Shown: in pieces, positions 10,515 through 22,922 of the stretch | Layout of the letters: each line of letters begins with the position of its first letter | Numbering within the stretch: position 1 is the first letter of the stretch | Source of the DNA: Ochromonas danica | Taxonomy: Eukaryota; Sar; Chrysophyceae; Chromulinales; Chromulinaceae | DNA length: 64,000 nucleotides | Direction: 5' to 3' | NCBI GenBank assembly: GCA_015146655.1 | Contig: VKHL01000086.1 | Location: 1 to 64,000 of the forward strand | Position numbers and translations under genes: made by a program | Notes under the pieces: model-generated | Database searches by the model: none | Told to the model about the DNA's origin: nothing | What the model saw: only the letters and a program-made list of their open reading frames with translations

Positions 10515-11424
10515 CATGAAAAGAAATGATGATGACAAGTTGGAAGTGCTGGCTATCAAGAAGAGCTGAGGCAGCCACCACAGGTTGATCCTACAGGAAA
10601 GAAAGAAACTCTCCATTGCCTCTTAAAAGCATAGAAGTGTCTCCTAAAGGCACAATGAGCAAAAGAGAGAAGTCAAATAAAGTGCTGGCAAAACAAATTA
10701 CGACCGAAAGAAAAACAATCTTTCTGCAATTCCCAGAAGTCTCTCGGCAAAGTGGAGATGATGGAGAAGTTAAGTGAAGACTTCCATCATGGAGTGCAGA
10801 TCTGTGTTTACATCTCCTTCGCTCAGAGCTCTCTAGTTTATGCAAGCAAATCGTCCTATCGTATGCGTTTATCAAGAAGTAGTGCTCTTATTCATTTCCA
10901 TCTCATCTCTTTTCAGGAAGGAAGCTCAGTAGGACAAAACCTCATCAGCCAGGAGTGGTAGGCTGGGCAGTGGATAGGCATGATGTTGGTCATCTAGATG
11001 TCTTCTTAGTAGATGAAGTGATTTACTTCTCGCCTGATGCAGAGGAAGAGTTAAAGAAAGTGGATTTGGATCATGTCTATGTGATCGGATAGCACTGTGA
11101 AGAAGCAGTCCACCTTGTGTGACCTTTTGTCGTCTTCAGGAGCAAGGAATCCGATGCTACAAACTACCAATGCCTACAACAATTACCACGCAAAGTAATG
11201 CAAAGGTCTTGAACATTGACCATGTGGTTCTAATCTTAGGTCACTTTCTGGTGGAACAGGTAATTAGGTGATTATTGAGTTATTGTAACTACTTGTTGAT
11301 TTGAGAATTGCTTACAATGGATCGTCTGCTTGTTTCTTTGTGCTTTGTTTAGGATTGGATGAAGGCATGTGACCAAGTTAGAGACGAGTGCCTCGCTTCT
11401 CCTTTATCCAAACCTCCAAACTGA
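10515..11424 (+). pseudogene. TRMT10: TRMT10-like tRNA (guanine-9) methyltransferase relic, frame-broken
   Basis: Pieces of the Trm10/SPOUT domain appear in order but in different frames: LSEDFHHGVQICVYISFAQ, ELSSLCKQIVLSYAFIKK, DEVIYFSPDAEEELKKVDLD then HVYVIG, DSTVKKQSTL, and EQGIRCYKLPMP...AKVLNIDHVVLILG. After an apparently intact intron (GTAATT to TTTAG) comes DWMKACDQVRDE with a TGA stop at 11422. The living enzyme uses S-adenosylmethionine to make m1G9 in tRNA. Changes of frame are needed near 10820, 10880, 11090 and 11140, and no ordinary GT-AG introns account for all of them. The retained intron shows it is not a retrocopy. The alternatives are assembly errors or very small introns. 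Confidence 0.6.
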
Positions 11425-11843
11425 TGATGGCTACAATGACTGTTCCCTTCGCTCAGTCGGCTGCTGTGGTCAAAGCATGAGTGCAGCGTTATATAGCTAT
11501 ATCCTCTTGCTCCTCTTCATTGTTGCTCATGTATAATCATGCAGAAGCGAAGAACCCGAACTCTAGATCTAGTAGTGAGCAATCTTAGAACATCTTGTAC
11601 AATCCAAGAAAATTCATTGGATGAGTTAACTTAATAGTAAACTCCACAATTCCGACTTTTATCTTGGATAAACGCAAAGGAACGACATAGTAGTTTTTGA
11701 TGCGAAACTCTGAATGGCTTTGTGAGATCCTCGCTTGACTGATTCCAGAGGGATTGATTGATCGTGTTGATCTAAACAGACTCTGATTAGAGGGATAGCC
11801 AGTCAATTAACCTCTCCATCAACTACTATTTGACTCTCTTGAG
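11425..11843. other. Intergenic, no feature seen
   Basis: 419 bp between the TRMT10 relic and the PX gene. No coding exon, RNA gene or repeat was identified; it presumably carries the PX gene promoter. Confidence 0.5.
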
Positions 11844-13833
11844 ATGACATCATTAGAGTACGAAATAGATAGTGAAGCTGATGAAGCAGAATTCCCAGGC
11901 ATTGATGTCCAAGTTGTAGATTATTATTATATCAATGATGGACGTAGTTATGACATGCATTTCTATATGATACAAGTTACCAATGGTAGAGATAAATATG
12001 TTGTTGATCGTAGTTATGTTGACTTTGTTATCCTACATCGTTCTTTAAAGAAGATGTATAAAGGAAGTCAAATCATGGATTTACCTATGAAAGGTTTTCC
12101 TTATATTGATTCTATTTTACAACGTGAAGTAACCAATTTAGCTGACTATAAGAAGAAAGTCTTACAAGATCCTTATATTATGACAACACGTGCTTCTATT
12201 TCAGATTCTCTTCGTAGACGTGATCATCGTTTACAATCATCATCTGGTGGTGTTGCGGCTATTACCACTTCATCAGGTATAGGAGGAGAAAATAGTATTG
12301 ATTCATTATTTCCTATTCCAGAAGAAAATATTGAAGTCATTCAAGCATTAGGACAAGTATTAACTCTATATCTAATAGAACTTTGTTGTCATCCGGAATT
12401 ATTGACATCCGATGATTTACATTTGTTTTTAGATGAAGAAATTGCTGATTTGTTATTACCTGTCTTACCTCCACCTTTAACTACGACTGACCTTGTTCTA
12501 ATCAACCAGTCTATTCGAAATACGATCGTTCATCGTATTGAAGAGTTTCCGTTGAAAGTACCTTCTAGACATTATGTGGTATGGAGATTTGCTACTACAG
12601 GCTTTGACATTGGTTAGTCCAACTATAAATCATTCTTAATGTCGATGTTATTGGTTCTAACTTATGTTTATCCCTCTTTGCTCTGCTTGGATAAAGGGTT
12701 CTCAATGGAAGTGAATGGTGTCATAAAGATTCCTTTGACAAGATTCAAATCTCATGAAGCACCTATTTGTGGTGCTTTGAAAGTTGATCATCTTGCAGAA
12801 TGTCTTCTTCGATGGGATAACTCTTACGCTAAATGTAAGCTCTCTCTTCCCACTAATAGTTATCACATGGTTGTCGTTGTTATCTAATAGAATGATAATA
12901 ATGCATGGGGTAGTGCATTCCAAACAACTGACTTGGTCCATTCGTGTCATCTCTGTACAAGAATATGACAACTTACATAACCAAGCGATGGCATGTTTAC
13001 GAGAAAAGAGACGATTTGAGAGTCAAAGGCTTAGTTTGCGAAGAAGTGCAACTATTCATGCATCAAAACTCAATGGTGTAATTCTTGGATCTATTCTAGA
13101 GGCAGACTATGTGACAGAACAAAGATTTCGTCTTCGACGTGCTGAACGTCGTGTAGCTAAACTCACCAATCAAAATGAACTCTTATTATCAGATCTAGAG
13201 CAAGTAGAAGTCAAGATAGAAGATTTAGAACGACATCGACAAGCTTTAGTAGATTCCAAGACGTTATTGTCAGAGTCATGGGTTTTCTCTAATTCCCAAC
13301 TAGAAGCTGCAGAGACACAAATTCAAACACTTATCCAGACTATGGATGCTATGCAACATGAGATTGAAATAAAAGAAGAAACCCAACAAGAATTACTTGA
13401 TCAGTTAAATAGTTGTCGTTCACATGTCGATCAATTGCAACAAGCTTTATTAGCTGTTGTCAATAATCTACAACCAAAGTTACAAGCTGATAAACTCACT
13501 TACATGGATTATAAGCGACGTATGGATACCCGAACAGATGCATTCAAAGCAATTTCTAGTGAATCTGATTCTGATGAGAGTAAACAAGGGTTGAGAACAT
13601 TGTCAAGTGATTTAATGAAGGATTCACAACAACTGCTCGCCTATGTCCAGCACAATCAAGCTGTGCTACAACAAATCTGTACCATCCTCAATCGTCTCGC
13701 TCTTCCAACACAAGTTAGTTCATCTATTGGCAATGATGAGAATGCTTCAATCTCGCCCAGTGTCACGAGTAGAGGGACCACAGTGAACTCTGCTGCCACT
13801 GTATCTCAAGATGATGTCTTAACAGACTTCTAA
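11844..13833 (+). CDS. PX-domain and coiled-coil protein
   Basis: Exons 11844-12612, 12697-12834 and 12914-13833 encode 608 residues. Residues 30-115 resemble a phox-homology domain: YMIQVTNGRDKYVVDRSYVD, LHRSLKKMY and a membrane-facing LPMKGFPYIDSILQ. PX domains bind phosphoinositides, usually PI3P on endosomes. The middle (to about 330) is unassigned. Residues 340-540 are a long coiled coil (ERRVAKLTNQNELLLSDLEQ, QTLIQTMDAMQHEIEIKEE), and the tail is Ser/Thr-rich. A sorting-nexin-like or endosomal tethering role is inferred. The third exon uses the TAG at 12911-12913 as acceptor because the nearer AG gives an immediate stop. Confidence 0.6.
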
Positions 13834-13972
13834 CAAGTTCAAGTGACACCGTGAGGAACCATAGTAGCTCCTCATTCCTTATTTTATATACATTGCGCCA
13901 CCCAAGATAATCTGTGAAGTTACTGTAGGTGCCGCGGAGTTAGTCTAACCAACCCCATTAAGTCTAATTCAT

Positions 13973-15465
13973 CTAAAGTGCCTTCAGCTTGCCTTCACTT
14001 GGTTTCTCACTAGCATTAGCTTGCTCAGATGGTTTCTCACTTTCATTTGGTAACTTGGAAATGTTGTCAATCTTATCTTCAGCGGCTGCAACGACATGGT
14101 CGTGATAATAAACGGAGATGATGTAGAACACCAAGCTATAGGCTGCCACTACACAGATCAGTGGTAAAGAAGCATGAATCGTGTGCAATAATCCTCCAAG
14201 AGTTGGGCCGATAAGACCCGCAAAGCCTTCGACTGCCTCAAACACCCCGTAGATACCTCCAACCTGGTCCTGCTTGGCCAACCGGGAGCAGTCTGTCGTC
14301 ATCGTCGTGTTTACCACACCCAAAGCCACAACAACGATTGCCATGATCAAGTAAACCAAAACAACGGATGAAGTCATCATGGCAGCTACTCGACCCAGAG
14401 AAAGGCTGATTGCACAAAGCTGTAAGAGCTTTGTTGGGTCTTCTCGGAAATACTTGATGAGTATTCGTGCCAACACACTTTGAGACAAGGCATAGCACAG
14501 TCCAATCCAACTCATGAATTGTGCATGGTCAGAGGCACTAAAGTTGAAGCGTGCTTTAAGTGACACAGTCCATACTGTCATGAAGATATGATAGGCCAAT
14601 GACATAGCACAGCGCATAGTCATTAAAACACGAGCACCGGGACTCTGAATAGCTGGCATATAAAAGAATGACGTGATTGCTTCTTTCAAAGATTTCGGGT
14701 TAGCAGAAGGTTGGTCTTTCATATCCATCGTGGATGGTGACAATGGGGTAATAATGGGAGTGGGCAGATACCAGAGCAGAACTGCTGAAGCTAATGTAAA
14801 GACTATAGCAGCGAATACCGACTGTTCATAACCTGATAAAATGCTAGCTCCAATGAGAGGTCCTAACCTGTATTAACATGTGGTAAAAGTCAGAGAAACA
14901 GACAGAGAGAGATGGAAAGGAGAGGGGGGGAAGTAGAAGAAGCTAACATGAAAGAAACTCCCGCCATCATACCCAGACGACCCATGACAGACGCTCGTTG
15001 AGATTCAGAATAGCTATACTCTGAGCAATAGTCAGCGAATAAGGCCTTCATGACACTGAAGTTATGGTTGAGGAAGGAAGTGGGGATTAAGGCGATCCAC
15101 ATCATCGTTAACGTCCCTCCCAGTAGATTAGTGACGTAAGAGAAGAGAGAGGCAAACACACCAATCCATAACACATTCGCCCTTCCAATTCGATCAGATA
15201 GTCTTCCAGCTAATATCAAACCAACCATGGATAGACCAGATCGTACAGACTGCATTGTTCCATAGCATAAAGCATCACAACCAAGTTTATCACGTTGAGA
15301 TTGCAAGAAAGGAAGAGTAATCGTTGCTCCAACAAAGCTTAACAATAAGGAGAAAGAACCAAGATTGATTCCATCCCACAGGAAGGCAGAGGAGGAAGCA
15401 GCATTTGTTGCTGTTGTTGGTGGTGGTGGGGAAATGTTTGAGGAAGCAGAGGGAGAGGGAGACAT
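13973..15465 (-). CDS. Major facilitator superfamily transporter
   Basis: Exons 15465-14948 and 14867-13973 give 470 residues with about 12 hydrophobic segments in a 6+6 pattern. The loop between segments 2 and 3 carries motif A of the superfamily (AGRLSDRIGRANVLW). A second, weaker gating region (GGIYGVFEAVEGFAGLIGPT) lies near residue 380, as in MFS_1 drug or sugar-phosphate carriers. Both termini are polar: Ser/Pro-rich at the N-terminus, and Glu/Lys/Pro repeats (SEKPSEQANASEKPSE) at the C-terminus. The substrate cannot be told. It diverges from the large LRR gene across 308 bp. Confidence 0.75.
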
Positions 15466-15773
15466 CTTGCTTTACTTGCAAAATGAACAATTCAATGATG
15501 ACAAGACTGATCTTCTTGATATGTTAGAGTCAATTGAAGAATACTATTCACACTTTATATCTCTCAACTTGGAATTAGGTTTATTATTGTAATATAACAA
15601 TTGTCATGCAATTTCTGTTAGATTTTGCTTCATCCAACACCTCAACAGAAACACCACGAAAAGCCTATAAATAGAGTTATAAGCCATATTATTGCATAGG
15701 AAAAGTCACCTGTGCACAAGTAAGATGGTGTTTTGGTGCCGTTTTCGTTGGGATTGCTTTGCTTTGCTTTGCG

Positions 15774-16444
15774 ATGAGATCAAATCAATTCTCTTGTACA
15801 AGTATCAATTACCAGACCAATGGAAGGATGTTAAGAAGGTGAGTAAGAGAGATCTATACTAAGTGTTTTTATTATTCTCTCTTTTACTAAAGAAAGTCTG
15901 TTATCATAGAAATAGTAGCATTAGCTCATTTCCAACATCGACAGACCATTTTGGTCGAATCATCACTAAAGCAGATCTTGAAAGGTATCTTCACCACCTA
16001 TAAAGTCATCTCCTCTTCATTCCGTCTCTCTCTTATCTTATCTCTGTCTCTTTCTCTTTGATAGAATCCAAAGTGTTTGGATGGGTGCCTGTGAGATGGC
16101 TGGCTTGACTCTTAATAAAGCTGTCTATGCCGAATTCTCTAAACGAATCACTAAAGCTAAGCGAAGCAAAGGAGAGAAGTCCAAGCTGGATCTGTCTAAC
16201 TGTGCTATTAACGATAAGATGGTAAGTGGACTAGACTACCCCGTGTGTCATTCCTCTCAAGCAGTGACTGACTTGTCCGTGTATTATCATTACCATCACA
16301 CTTGATAGCTCATCCTTCTCTTGGAGACGCTCTCTGTAGGGCCTGTATTGGCCAAGCTTGATCTACATGGTAATGATATTTCGAATGAGGTATTTCATCC
16401 CTACAACTTGATTATGACCAACCAGTCCGTGTGATGAGGTAGTC

Positions 16445-16493
<49 letters not shown>

Positions 16494-19400
16494 GATGATG
16501 CACAGGGAGCTACCTGTCTAGTGAAACTATTAAATGGACAGATTCAACTTGCTCGACGATTCGCTGTTGATGAACGACTTCACGCTTGTTTCCTCGGAGA
16601 AGTGAACTTAGCCAACAACAAACGAATTGATCCACAACTACTCAACCAGATTGCTGATGTGAGTTACAGCATTACCCATCCTCCTCCTCCTCCTGCTCCT
16701 CCTCCTCCTCCATACTAACACTACTAACTAACCCATGCATCTACTATCTGGTAGTTGTGCGAGGCATTGCGGTGGGTCAATGCACAAGCACATATCCGAG
16801 AGATCTACCAGGAAGCAGGTAGTCCAGACATCATCTTCTCCGACAAGCTGCAAGACCTTTGGGTATCAATTGTGGGGCGATTTGATCGAGACAGTCTCAG
16901 TCAAGCGTGTAAAGCTAGTCGAGTGGTGGCCATGAAGTCAATGTATTCGTATGAAGAAAGCGAGGCGATTCTCTTGCAAGGCATTGTGTTACACGGTAAC
17001 ATCTGCACACCCAAGAATGAGTTGGTGATGCTGCTTCGTACTCCAGAGAATGGTAACAACGCTGTGCACGCTGCGGACACTACCGCTTGTGTCTCTCCTC
17101 CGCCTAACACACAGCTAGACTATGAGGGAGAAGAAGTCATCCCGCAGTCATTGTCCAATCGCTCTATTAGCTTCTCTTCTGATCGACTACCTTCCCACCA
17201 TGAGGAGGAGGAGGTGGTGGAGCAGGAGGAGGAGGAGGAGTTGAGTCTGATGGAGGCAGTGGTAGAGCAGAAGGTGAATGACTTCCGCCAAGTTGACCAT
17301 GAAGACAAGGTCAGTCTCAATCTGTCCTTGTCTTCCATCGCCTCTGTGCACTCTGCTACCCAGAGAGAAGACCCTCCTCCTCCTCCTCCTCCTCCTCCTG
17401 CTCCTGCTCCTCCTGCTCCTGCTCCCAAGATAGATAGTGAGGTAGTAATTTCTACTCTAGCAACTCCTCCCCGTGGACGATCGCTTCCCTCATCCACAAC
17501 TGCATTACTACCCCAAGATACCACGACTACCAGCTCGAAGACTAAACCTCCTCCTCCTCCTGCTGCTGCTACCACTACATCTACCTCCACTTCTTCTTCT
17601 CCTGCTGCTGCTCCTCGAAGGTTTTCTTCGACATTTCGCAGTGATAGCAGAAGTCCTGAGAAGACCTACCCTCCTCCTCCTCCTCCTGCTACCACTGCTG
17701 CTACTACCACTACCACTACCACTGTTGCTCCAGTAACTGCTGCTGTCTCGCTACCAAAGAGTTCATCGAAAGTGCCACCAAAGCAACGAGCGACTGCCTC
17801 TGAGGTGGACGACTACCTCTCCTCGAAGAGGAAGAAGCAGGAGGAGGAGGAGGAGGGAGGGGTAGAAGAGAGCAAGAGAAGCACTGCTACCTCTTCCTCT
17901 ACCTCTGCTAAGAAAGCTGTTCCTGCTGTGGCGGGGAAGGGCTCGGCAGCTGCGAAGGTATTCGATCGAGTGGTGGAGCAGCAGGAGGAGGTGGTGCAGG
18001 AGGAGGAGGAGGTGCGGCTATCAAGGGGTGGAAGACTCAGCTACTCTGCACGAGATCGCAATATCATCCACTCCACCACTGCCTTCGATGACCCTCCCTC
18101 TCGAATTGTACTGCTACCCTTGGATCTCTCAGAGAAGCAGCAGGAGGAGGAGGAGGAGGAGGGCTACTACCTCTCCTCCTCCTCCTCCCTCGCTCTCAAT
18201 ATGAGCCACAAGCAACTGACTACCTCTCTCACAGTGAACTGGATGGCTACCTTGCGCTTCACTACCTTGCGTGTGCTCTCCCTGCGCAATAATAATATCA
18301 CTACCCTCCTCCCCCTCCGCCTACCCGCACACTTCCCTAGCCTGGTAGACCTCGATCTCGGCTATAACCAGCTGTCAGGTAGTCTAGGAGAAGATGTGCT
18401 ACCTCGTCAACTAGAGCGGGTAGACCTCAGCCACAATCGACTAGTTGAAGTGCGAGGCCTCCTCCTCCTCCTCCACCTGCGAGAGGTAGACCTCTCTGAC
18501 AACACTCTTCGTCGACTAGATGGTCTCCCTCCTTCAGTAGAGAAGGTCTACCTGGAGAAGAACCAGCTAGTGCACGCAGTCAGTCTGAGAAGTCTAGCGC
18601 TCTGCCCCGCAGTGTGTGAGCTGTGCATCGCGGGTAACCCTGTGCTCGCTACCCTCGGCAACGTCAAGGCCTTCGTCAAGTCTCTCTTCCCCAAGATTGC
18701 GGTCATTGATGGAGTTAGAGTCATTCCAGAGAAGCGAGGAGCAGGAGGAGGAGGAGGAGGTGGTGGTAGTCGACCTCCTCCTCCTGCTGCTAACAAGTCC
18801 TCCTCCTCCTCCACTCATCGAGGTACTACCATGTCAGCATCGAAGAGTCGTCAGGTAGCTCAAGACAAAGCTCGCTCTGATCTCGCGGGGCTGAAGGCGA
18901 AAGTCTTGCAGGAGACGAGGGTAGCACTGCAGAAGGAGCAGGAGGAGGTGGCGAAGAGAAGGACTAGCAAGATGAGGCCGGGACAGATCGCTGGGGTAGT
19001 CAATCGCCTCTACCCCAAGTCACCTGACAAGAAGGCTAGCACCACCTCCTCCTCCTCCTACCCTGCTGCTGCTGCTACCCCTGCACGCTTATTCTCCACT
19101 ACCCCTGCAGGTCGATCCTCCTCCTCCTCCTCCTTCTCTGCCAAACCTTCCCGCTTGAGCTATTCTGGTCGCGCAACGACATCACGAGGCGGTAGCAATG
19201 GAGCAGGAGGAGGAGGAGGGGGTAGTAGTGACGAGGTGTTGCTGGAGGAATGGCTAGCCAATGCTGCGGTAGAACGCGCTCGACTAGCCGCAGCCTTCCG
19301 CCTCGCCTTCTCACTCGCCCAGCGCCTAGCGGGTAGCCCTTCCTGGGGGGAGGAGGCGCAGGAGGAGGAGGAGACCTTCCAGCTCGCCCTTCGCCGGGTA

Positions 19401-21080
19401 GCAGAGAGCCGTTCAACGGAACTCTCCCTCCCCCTGCGGCGTGTCCTCGAGATCTACACCGCCTCCTCCTCCTCCACCTCCTCCTCCCCAGTGAAGGCGG
19501 CGGGGTATGAGAAGGCGCAGGAGGTGTTGAAGGCCAAGGCGGTGATGGAGAAGTCCACGGGGCTATTGCAGGAGGTGCAGACCTCTCTACTGCTAGCCAG
19601 AGAGGGAGAGGTAGACTTCAACGAGGCCATGCAGCTCATCATGAAGTCACGGGTAGGAGTCTTCGTTGAAGAAGAGCTGCTGCTACCCTATGACTGCTGC
19701 TACCACCCTCCTCCTCCTCCACCACCTCCTCCTCCTATTGATACCACTACTAGTGCTGTTACCAGTTCTAGTTCACCGAAGGGCAAGGCTAGCAAGACCC
19801 CCTCACCCAAGAAGAGCAAATCGCCTAGCAAGCCACTAGCAGGAGGAGGAGGAGGAGATGACTTCGTGCACCACTTCATGGATGTTAGCCTCGGACTATC
19901 CTCTCCTCCTCCTGCTGCTACTACCACTACCATCGCTGCTCCTCCTCCTCCTCCTCCTGCTGCTGCTATTTCTAGTTCAAGCAGTGCTAGTCGACCGCCC
20001 AAGCGTGCGGCTTCTATTGACGAGGAGCAGGAGCAGGAGGAGGTGCTACAGAGGATGAGAAGCAGGGTAGCGCAGAGGTTCGGAGTACCCCTCGACACTG
20101 CCGCTACCCCTCCTCCTCCTCCTGCTCCTGATAGTGTGACTACCACCCTGCCTTCTACCTCGTCATCGCCTAGACAAGACAAACTACCCGAACTAGAGCA
20201 GCAGCAGGAGGTGGAGCAGGAGGAGGAGGTTATAGTGGTAGCCAGTGATCCAGTGCTGCAGGAGGAGGTAGCAAGTCATGTGGACCACTTGGTGAAGCAG
20301 TCCATCAGAGCGAGTCAGTCTGCTGGGGCAGTCTCAGGGCTAGTCATGTCCCGCGACTCGTTCGATGCGCTCGCCTTCTCTTCCCTACCCACTCCTCCTC
20401 CTCCTCCTCCTACCACTACCACTGTCACTACCACACCCTCTGATACTGTACCTCCAGCTGTGGAAGTGCCCATGACAGTGACAGAGCAGGCCACCACCGG
20501 TATGACAGTCTCATCAGAGCCTGCGAGTGCGAAACTGACAGCCAAAGAGCGACTAGCCCTTCGAATGAAGAAGAACCGCGGCTTAGAGGAAGACAACACT
20601 GCTACTACTGCTACTACTACTGCTGCTACTGCTGTTGTATCAGAGAAGGTGTTACCAGTGCGCTCTGACAGCATTCCCCCTGGCCGCACCCCTGCAGTAG
20701 AGCAAAAGGTAGTGACAGAGGTAGAGGTAGAGACTGCTGCTGCTCCGGTACTTCTTCCTGCAGAGGTAGTAGTCACAGCACCGCTTCCTCTTCCATCAAC
20801 AAGTACTGCCAACAGCAGTGCAGCCTCAGCTCCAGTGAGATCAAGCCGTGTGGCTACCATCAAGACCACAACACCAACTAGCACCACTACCTCTACCTCT
20901 ACCACTACCTCTACTGCTACCCTTCCTCCTGCACAGTCTGTTGGGCCTGCTGCATCAGACTCTACGACCAACTCCGAGGATGGAGAGAAGAAGATGACTG
21001 CTAAGGAGAAACTAAGGGCTCGCATGGAACGCAATCGTCAACAAAGCAATCAATCTGTGCCTGCTGGAGAAGACAACTAG
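15774..21080 (+). CDS. Giant LRR protein with proline, serine and acidic tracts
   Basis: Six exons (15774-15838, 15910-15984, 16065-16221, 16309-16389, 16506-16658, 16755-21080) give 1,618 residues. The N-terminus has ribonuclease-inhibitor-type LRRs spread over exons 3-5 (KLDLSNCAI, KLDLHGNDISNEGATCLVKL). Residues 650-830 form an SDS22-like LRR block (VLSLRNNNITTL, DLDLGYNQLSGSL, RVDLSHNRLVEV, EVDLSDNTLRRL) with an LRR cap ending FPKIAVIDGV. The rest is low complexity: poly-Pro, poly-Ser, poly-Glu and poly-Thr. Near the C-terminus two copies of LTAKERLALRMKKNR and MTAKEKLRARMERNR stand 160 residues apart. The ATG at 15774 was chosen over 15725 because only it joins exon 2 in frame. The role is unknown; scaffold or centrosomal functions are possible. 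Confidence 0.65.
16446..16490. repeat. (TG)n microsatellite in an intron of the giant LRR gene
   Basis: About 22 perfect TG units inside the intron between exons 4 and 5 (16390-16505), close to its acceptor. Confidence 0.9.
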
Positions 21081-21511
21081 TCTAATCTAGTGTAGTCTAG
21101 TCTGATCTACTCTGGTCTAGTTTAGTCTAGCTGATAGCAGACAAGTCAAATGGATAGGAAGAAAGCAGCAACAACAATCCTGCTATGCAGAATAGCAGCA
21201 ATAGAGGTGAGGTGAGGTAGATGTGTAATCTTAACAGACATTACGACTAAGGGAAAGGAAAGCCGCGACTAACTGCTGACTGACTAACAGACTGACACAC
21301 TGGCTAAGGCAACACAGCACAGTCTAGCCTAACACAGTGTAGTGTAGTATAGTATAGTGTGGTATAGCATAGTGTAGGTGAGAATGACAAAAACAGCAGC
21401 AGCAGTAGTAGGCGAGCCTCAAAAACATGCAACGAGGACGAGGAAGAAGAATACAAAGATATCGTCAATAATCTTTCTCATTTTGTTAGCTAGTCTCTCT
21501 CTCTCGTAAAC
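21081..21511. repeat. Convergent intergenic region with degenerate TCTAG and TAGTG repeats
   Basis: 431 bp between tail-to-tail genes. 21081-21135 is a loose series of TCTAG/TCTGATCTA units; 21325-21380 is a series of TAGTGTAGTATAG units. No coding potential was seen. This is probably 3' UTR sequence of both neighbours. Confidence 0.5.
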
Positions 21512-22474
21512 TCACTCAGCCTTGACTGCCTTGGCTTCTCCTTGTTTCAACTGCTGACCTTGTCCCTTCTTCCCACCACCATAGCTCTTGGCATAGAAGT
21601 TACCAAACAAGACCAACATATTCACCATGACAAAGCCTTGTGCCAAGGGAAGGATAATAGGGGCATTGCCGTTATAGACGACAAAACAAGAATGAGTGAA
21701 GCAAAGAGCGAATTGGGCCATTTGACAAGTCGTAATCCACTTCTTCCACGGACAACTCACCCCCACGAGAGCCAAGGTATAGTATCCATACATGATAACA
21801 TGAATAAAGCTATTCACAGTGGCACCAAAGTAACAATCCCCACCTGTCTCTACTTTACAAACGAGGAACCAAGCCCAAATGAGCAATACATGATGATAAC
21901 AATGCAGGAAAGAGATTTGATTATTCTTCTTACGAAGAATCATCCATACTGTATCCAATAATTCGACATATTTATTATTATAATGAATCCAAATCAGAAA
22001 GGAGATACGAAAAGATCTCGCTCCTGACACGGGAGTATTTCCCCATACCCCAGTAAAGATGGGATTGGAATAGACTTCATAGATCATGGCCACCACACAC
22101 CAGAGGTTCAGTATACACTGGTAGAGGTTATAAGTGAAGATATAAGGTTTAATCTTGAATTCTGGACGATTAGCCATCCATTTCTTGCCAAAGTAGACCA
22201 TAGCCAGGTAGGCAATAGAGAAGAAAATAGGGCCACTCCACCAAACACGTTTGAAAGGATCGGTATCTTCTTCTTTCTTTAAAGCATCTGCCATTAAACG
22301 AAGAATCACTAAATATCCAGCTACAAGATAGAGAGGAGGAAGAATAGCTTGTGTTAGAATATGTTCTGTCTCACGTAGATCTTTTCCAACATTTCCAGGA
22401 CAGATGTCAGCAGTAGAGGAAGTGGTAGAAGATTGGGTTGTGGCTGCCGTAGCTTGTTCTTTCACTAAGGTCAT
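21512..22474 (-). CDS. ELO-family very-long-chain/polyunsaturated fatty acid elongase
   Basis: A single-exon gene of 320 residues with about seven membrane segments. All ELO motifs are present: NKYVELLDTVWMILRKK, the catalytic histidine box FLHCYHH near residue 195, NSFIHVIMYGYYTL and the TCQMAQF element. The enzyme condenses malonyl-CoA with acyl-CoA in the ER membrane, the first step of fatty-acid elongation. The C-terminus is Lys-rich (KKGQGQQLKQGEAKAVKAE), without a classical KKxx signal. The leading residue of the box is HxxHH with a Cys, as in many protist PUFA elongases, but chain specificity is not readable. The neighbouring lipid-droplet protein suggests a lipid-storing cell. Confidence 0.9.
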   Translation of the reverse strand: MTLVKEQATAATTQSSTTSSTADICPGNVGKDLRETEHILTQAILPPLYLVAGYLVILRLMADALKKEEDTDPFKRVWWSGPIFFSIAYLAMVYFGKKWMANRPEFKIKPYIFTYNLYQCILNLWCVVAMIYEVYSNPIFTGVWGNTPVSGARSFRISFLIWIHYNNKYVELLDTVWMILRKKNNQISFLHCYHHVLLIWAWFLVCKVETGGDCYFGATVNSFIHVIMYGYYTLALVGVSCPWKKWITTCQMAQFALCFTHSCFVVYNGNAPIILPLAQGFVMVNMLVLFGNFYAKSYGGGKKGQGQQLKQGEAKAVKAE

Positions 22475-22922
22475 GATGATGTTTATTGAAGGTTGTTGGT
22501 TAATAGGATAGGAAAGGAATCTTCTTTCTTCTTCTGGTAATTATGAACCAAAATGCTGTGCTGCTGTGAATGTCTTGTGGCTGGCTCGGGCTGTTGTTTT
22601 GGATCCAATGCTGGTGCCGGAATGAAAAAAGTGACGCAAAGGGAAAACACCCAGAAAAGGCATTCTTCCCACCGCAAAGAACCAAAAACTGCTGAATAAT
22701 CAACACAGAAGTGCCTCACAGTGGCAGAGAGCACACACACAAAAATATCGTAGTTTCCAACGCAAAAGAGTAATAGCAGTTTTCCCACGGAGCTGTTTTT
22801 TCCCACTAGAAACTGCTTTCCAGCCGAAACATCCAAGTTTGCTGTTGATCAAATCAAATTAGAGTTGGGAACGAATTCGGATGAATTAAAACATTTATGC
22901 TAATAGTGAAGAGATTTTCTTT
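22475..22922. promoter_or_regulatory. Divergent promoter region between the ELO elongase and an unknown gene
   Basis: 448 bp between the two start codons. Predicted small ORFs here lack coding character. No defined motif could be assigned. Confidence 0.4.

Noticed and set aside
11055-11145. Very small introns or stop-codon recoding in the TRMT10 region
   Set aside because: No combination restored all blocks in one frame, and TAA, TAG and TGA all act as stops in neighbouring genes.
19700-21034. Long minus-strand ORFs opposite the giant LRR gene
   Set aside because: They are antisense shadows of the CCT/AGG tracts; the plus frame has the LRR domains and matching exons.
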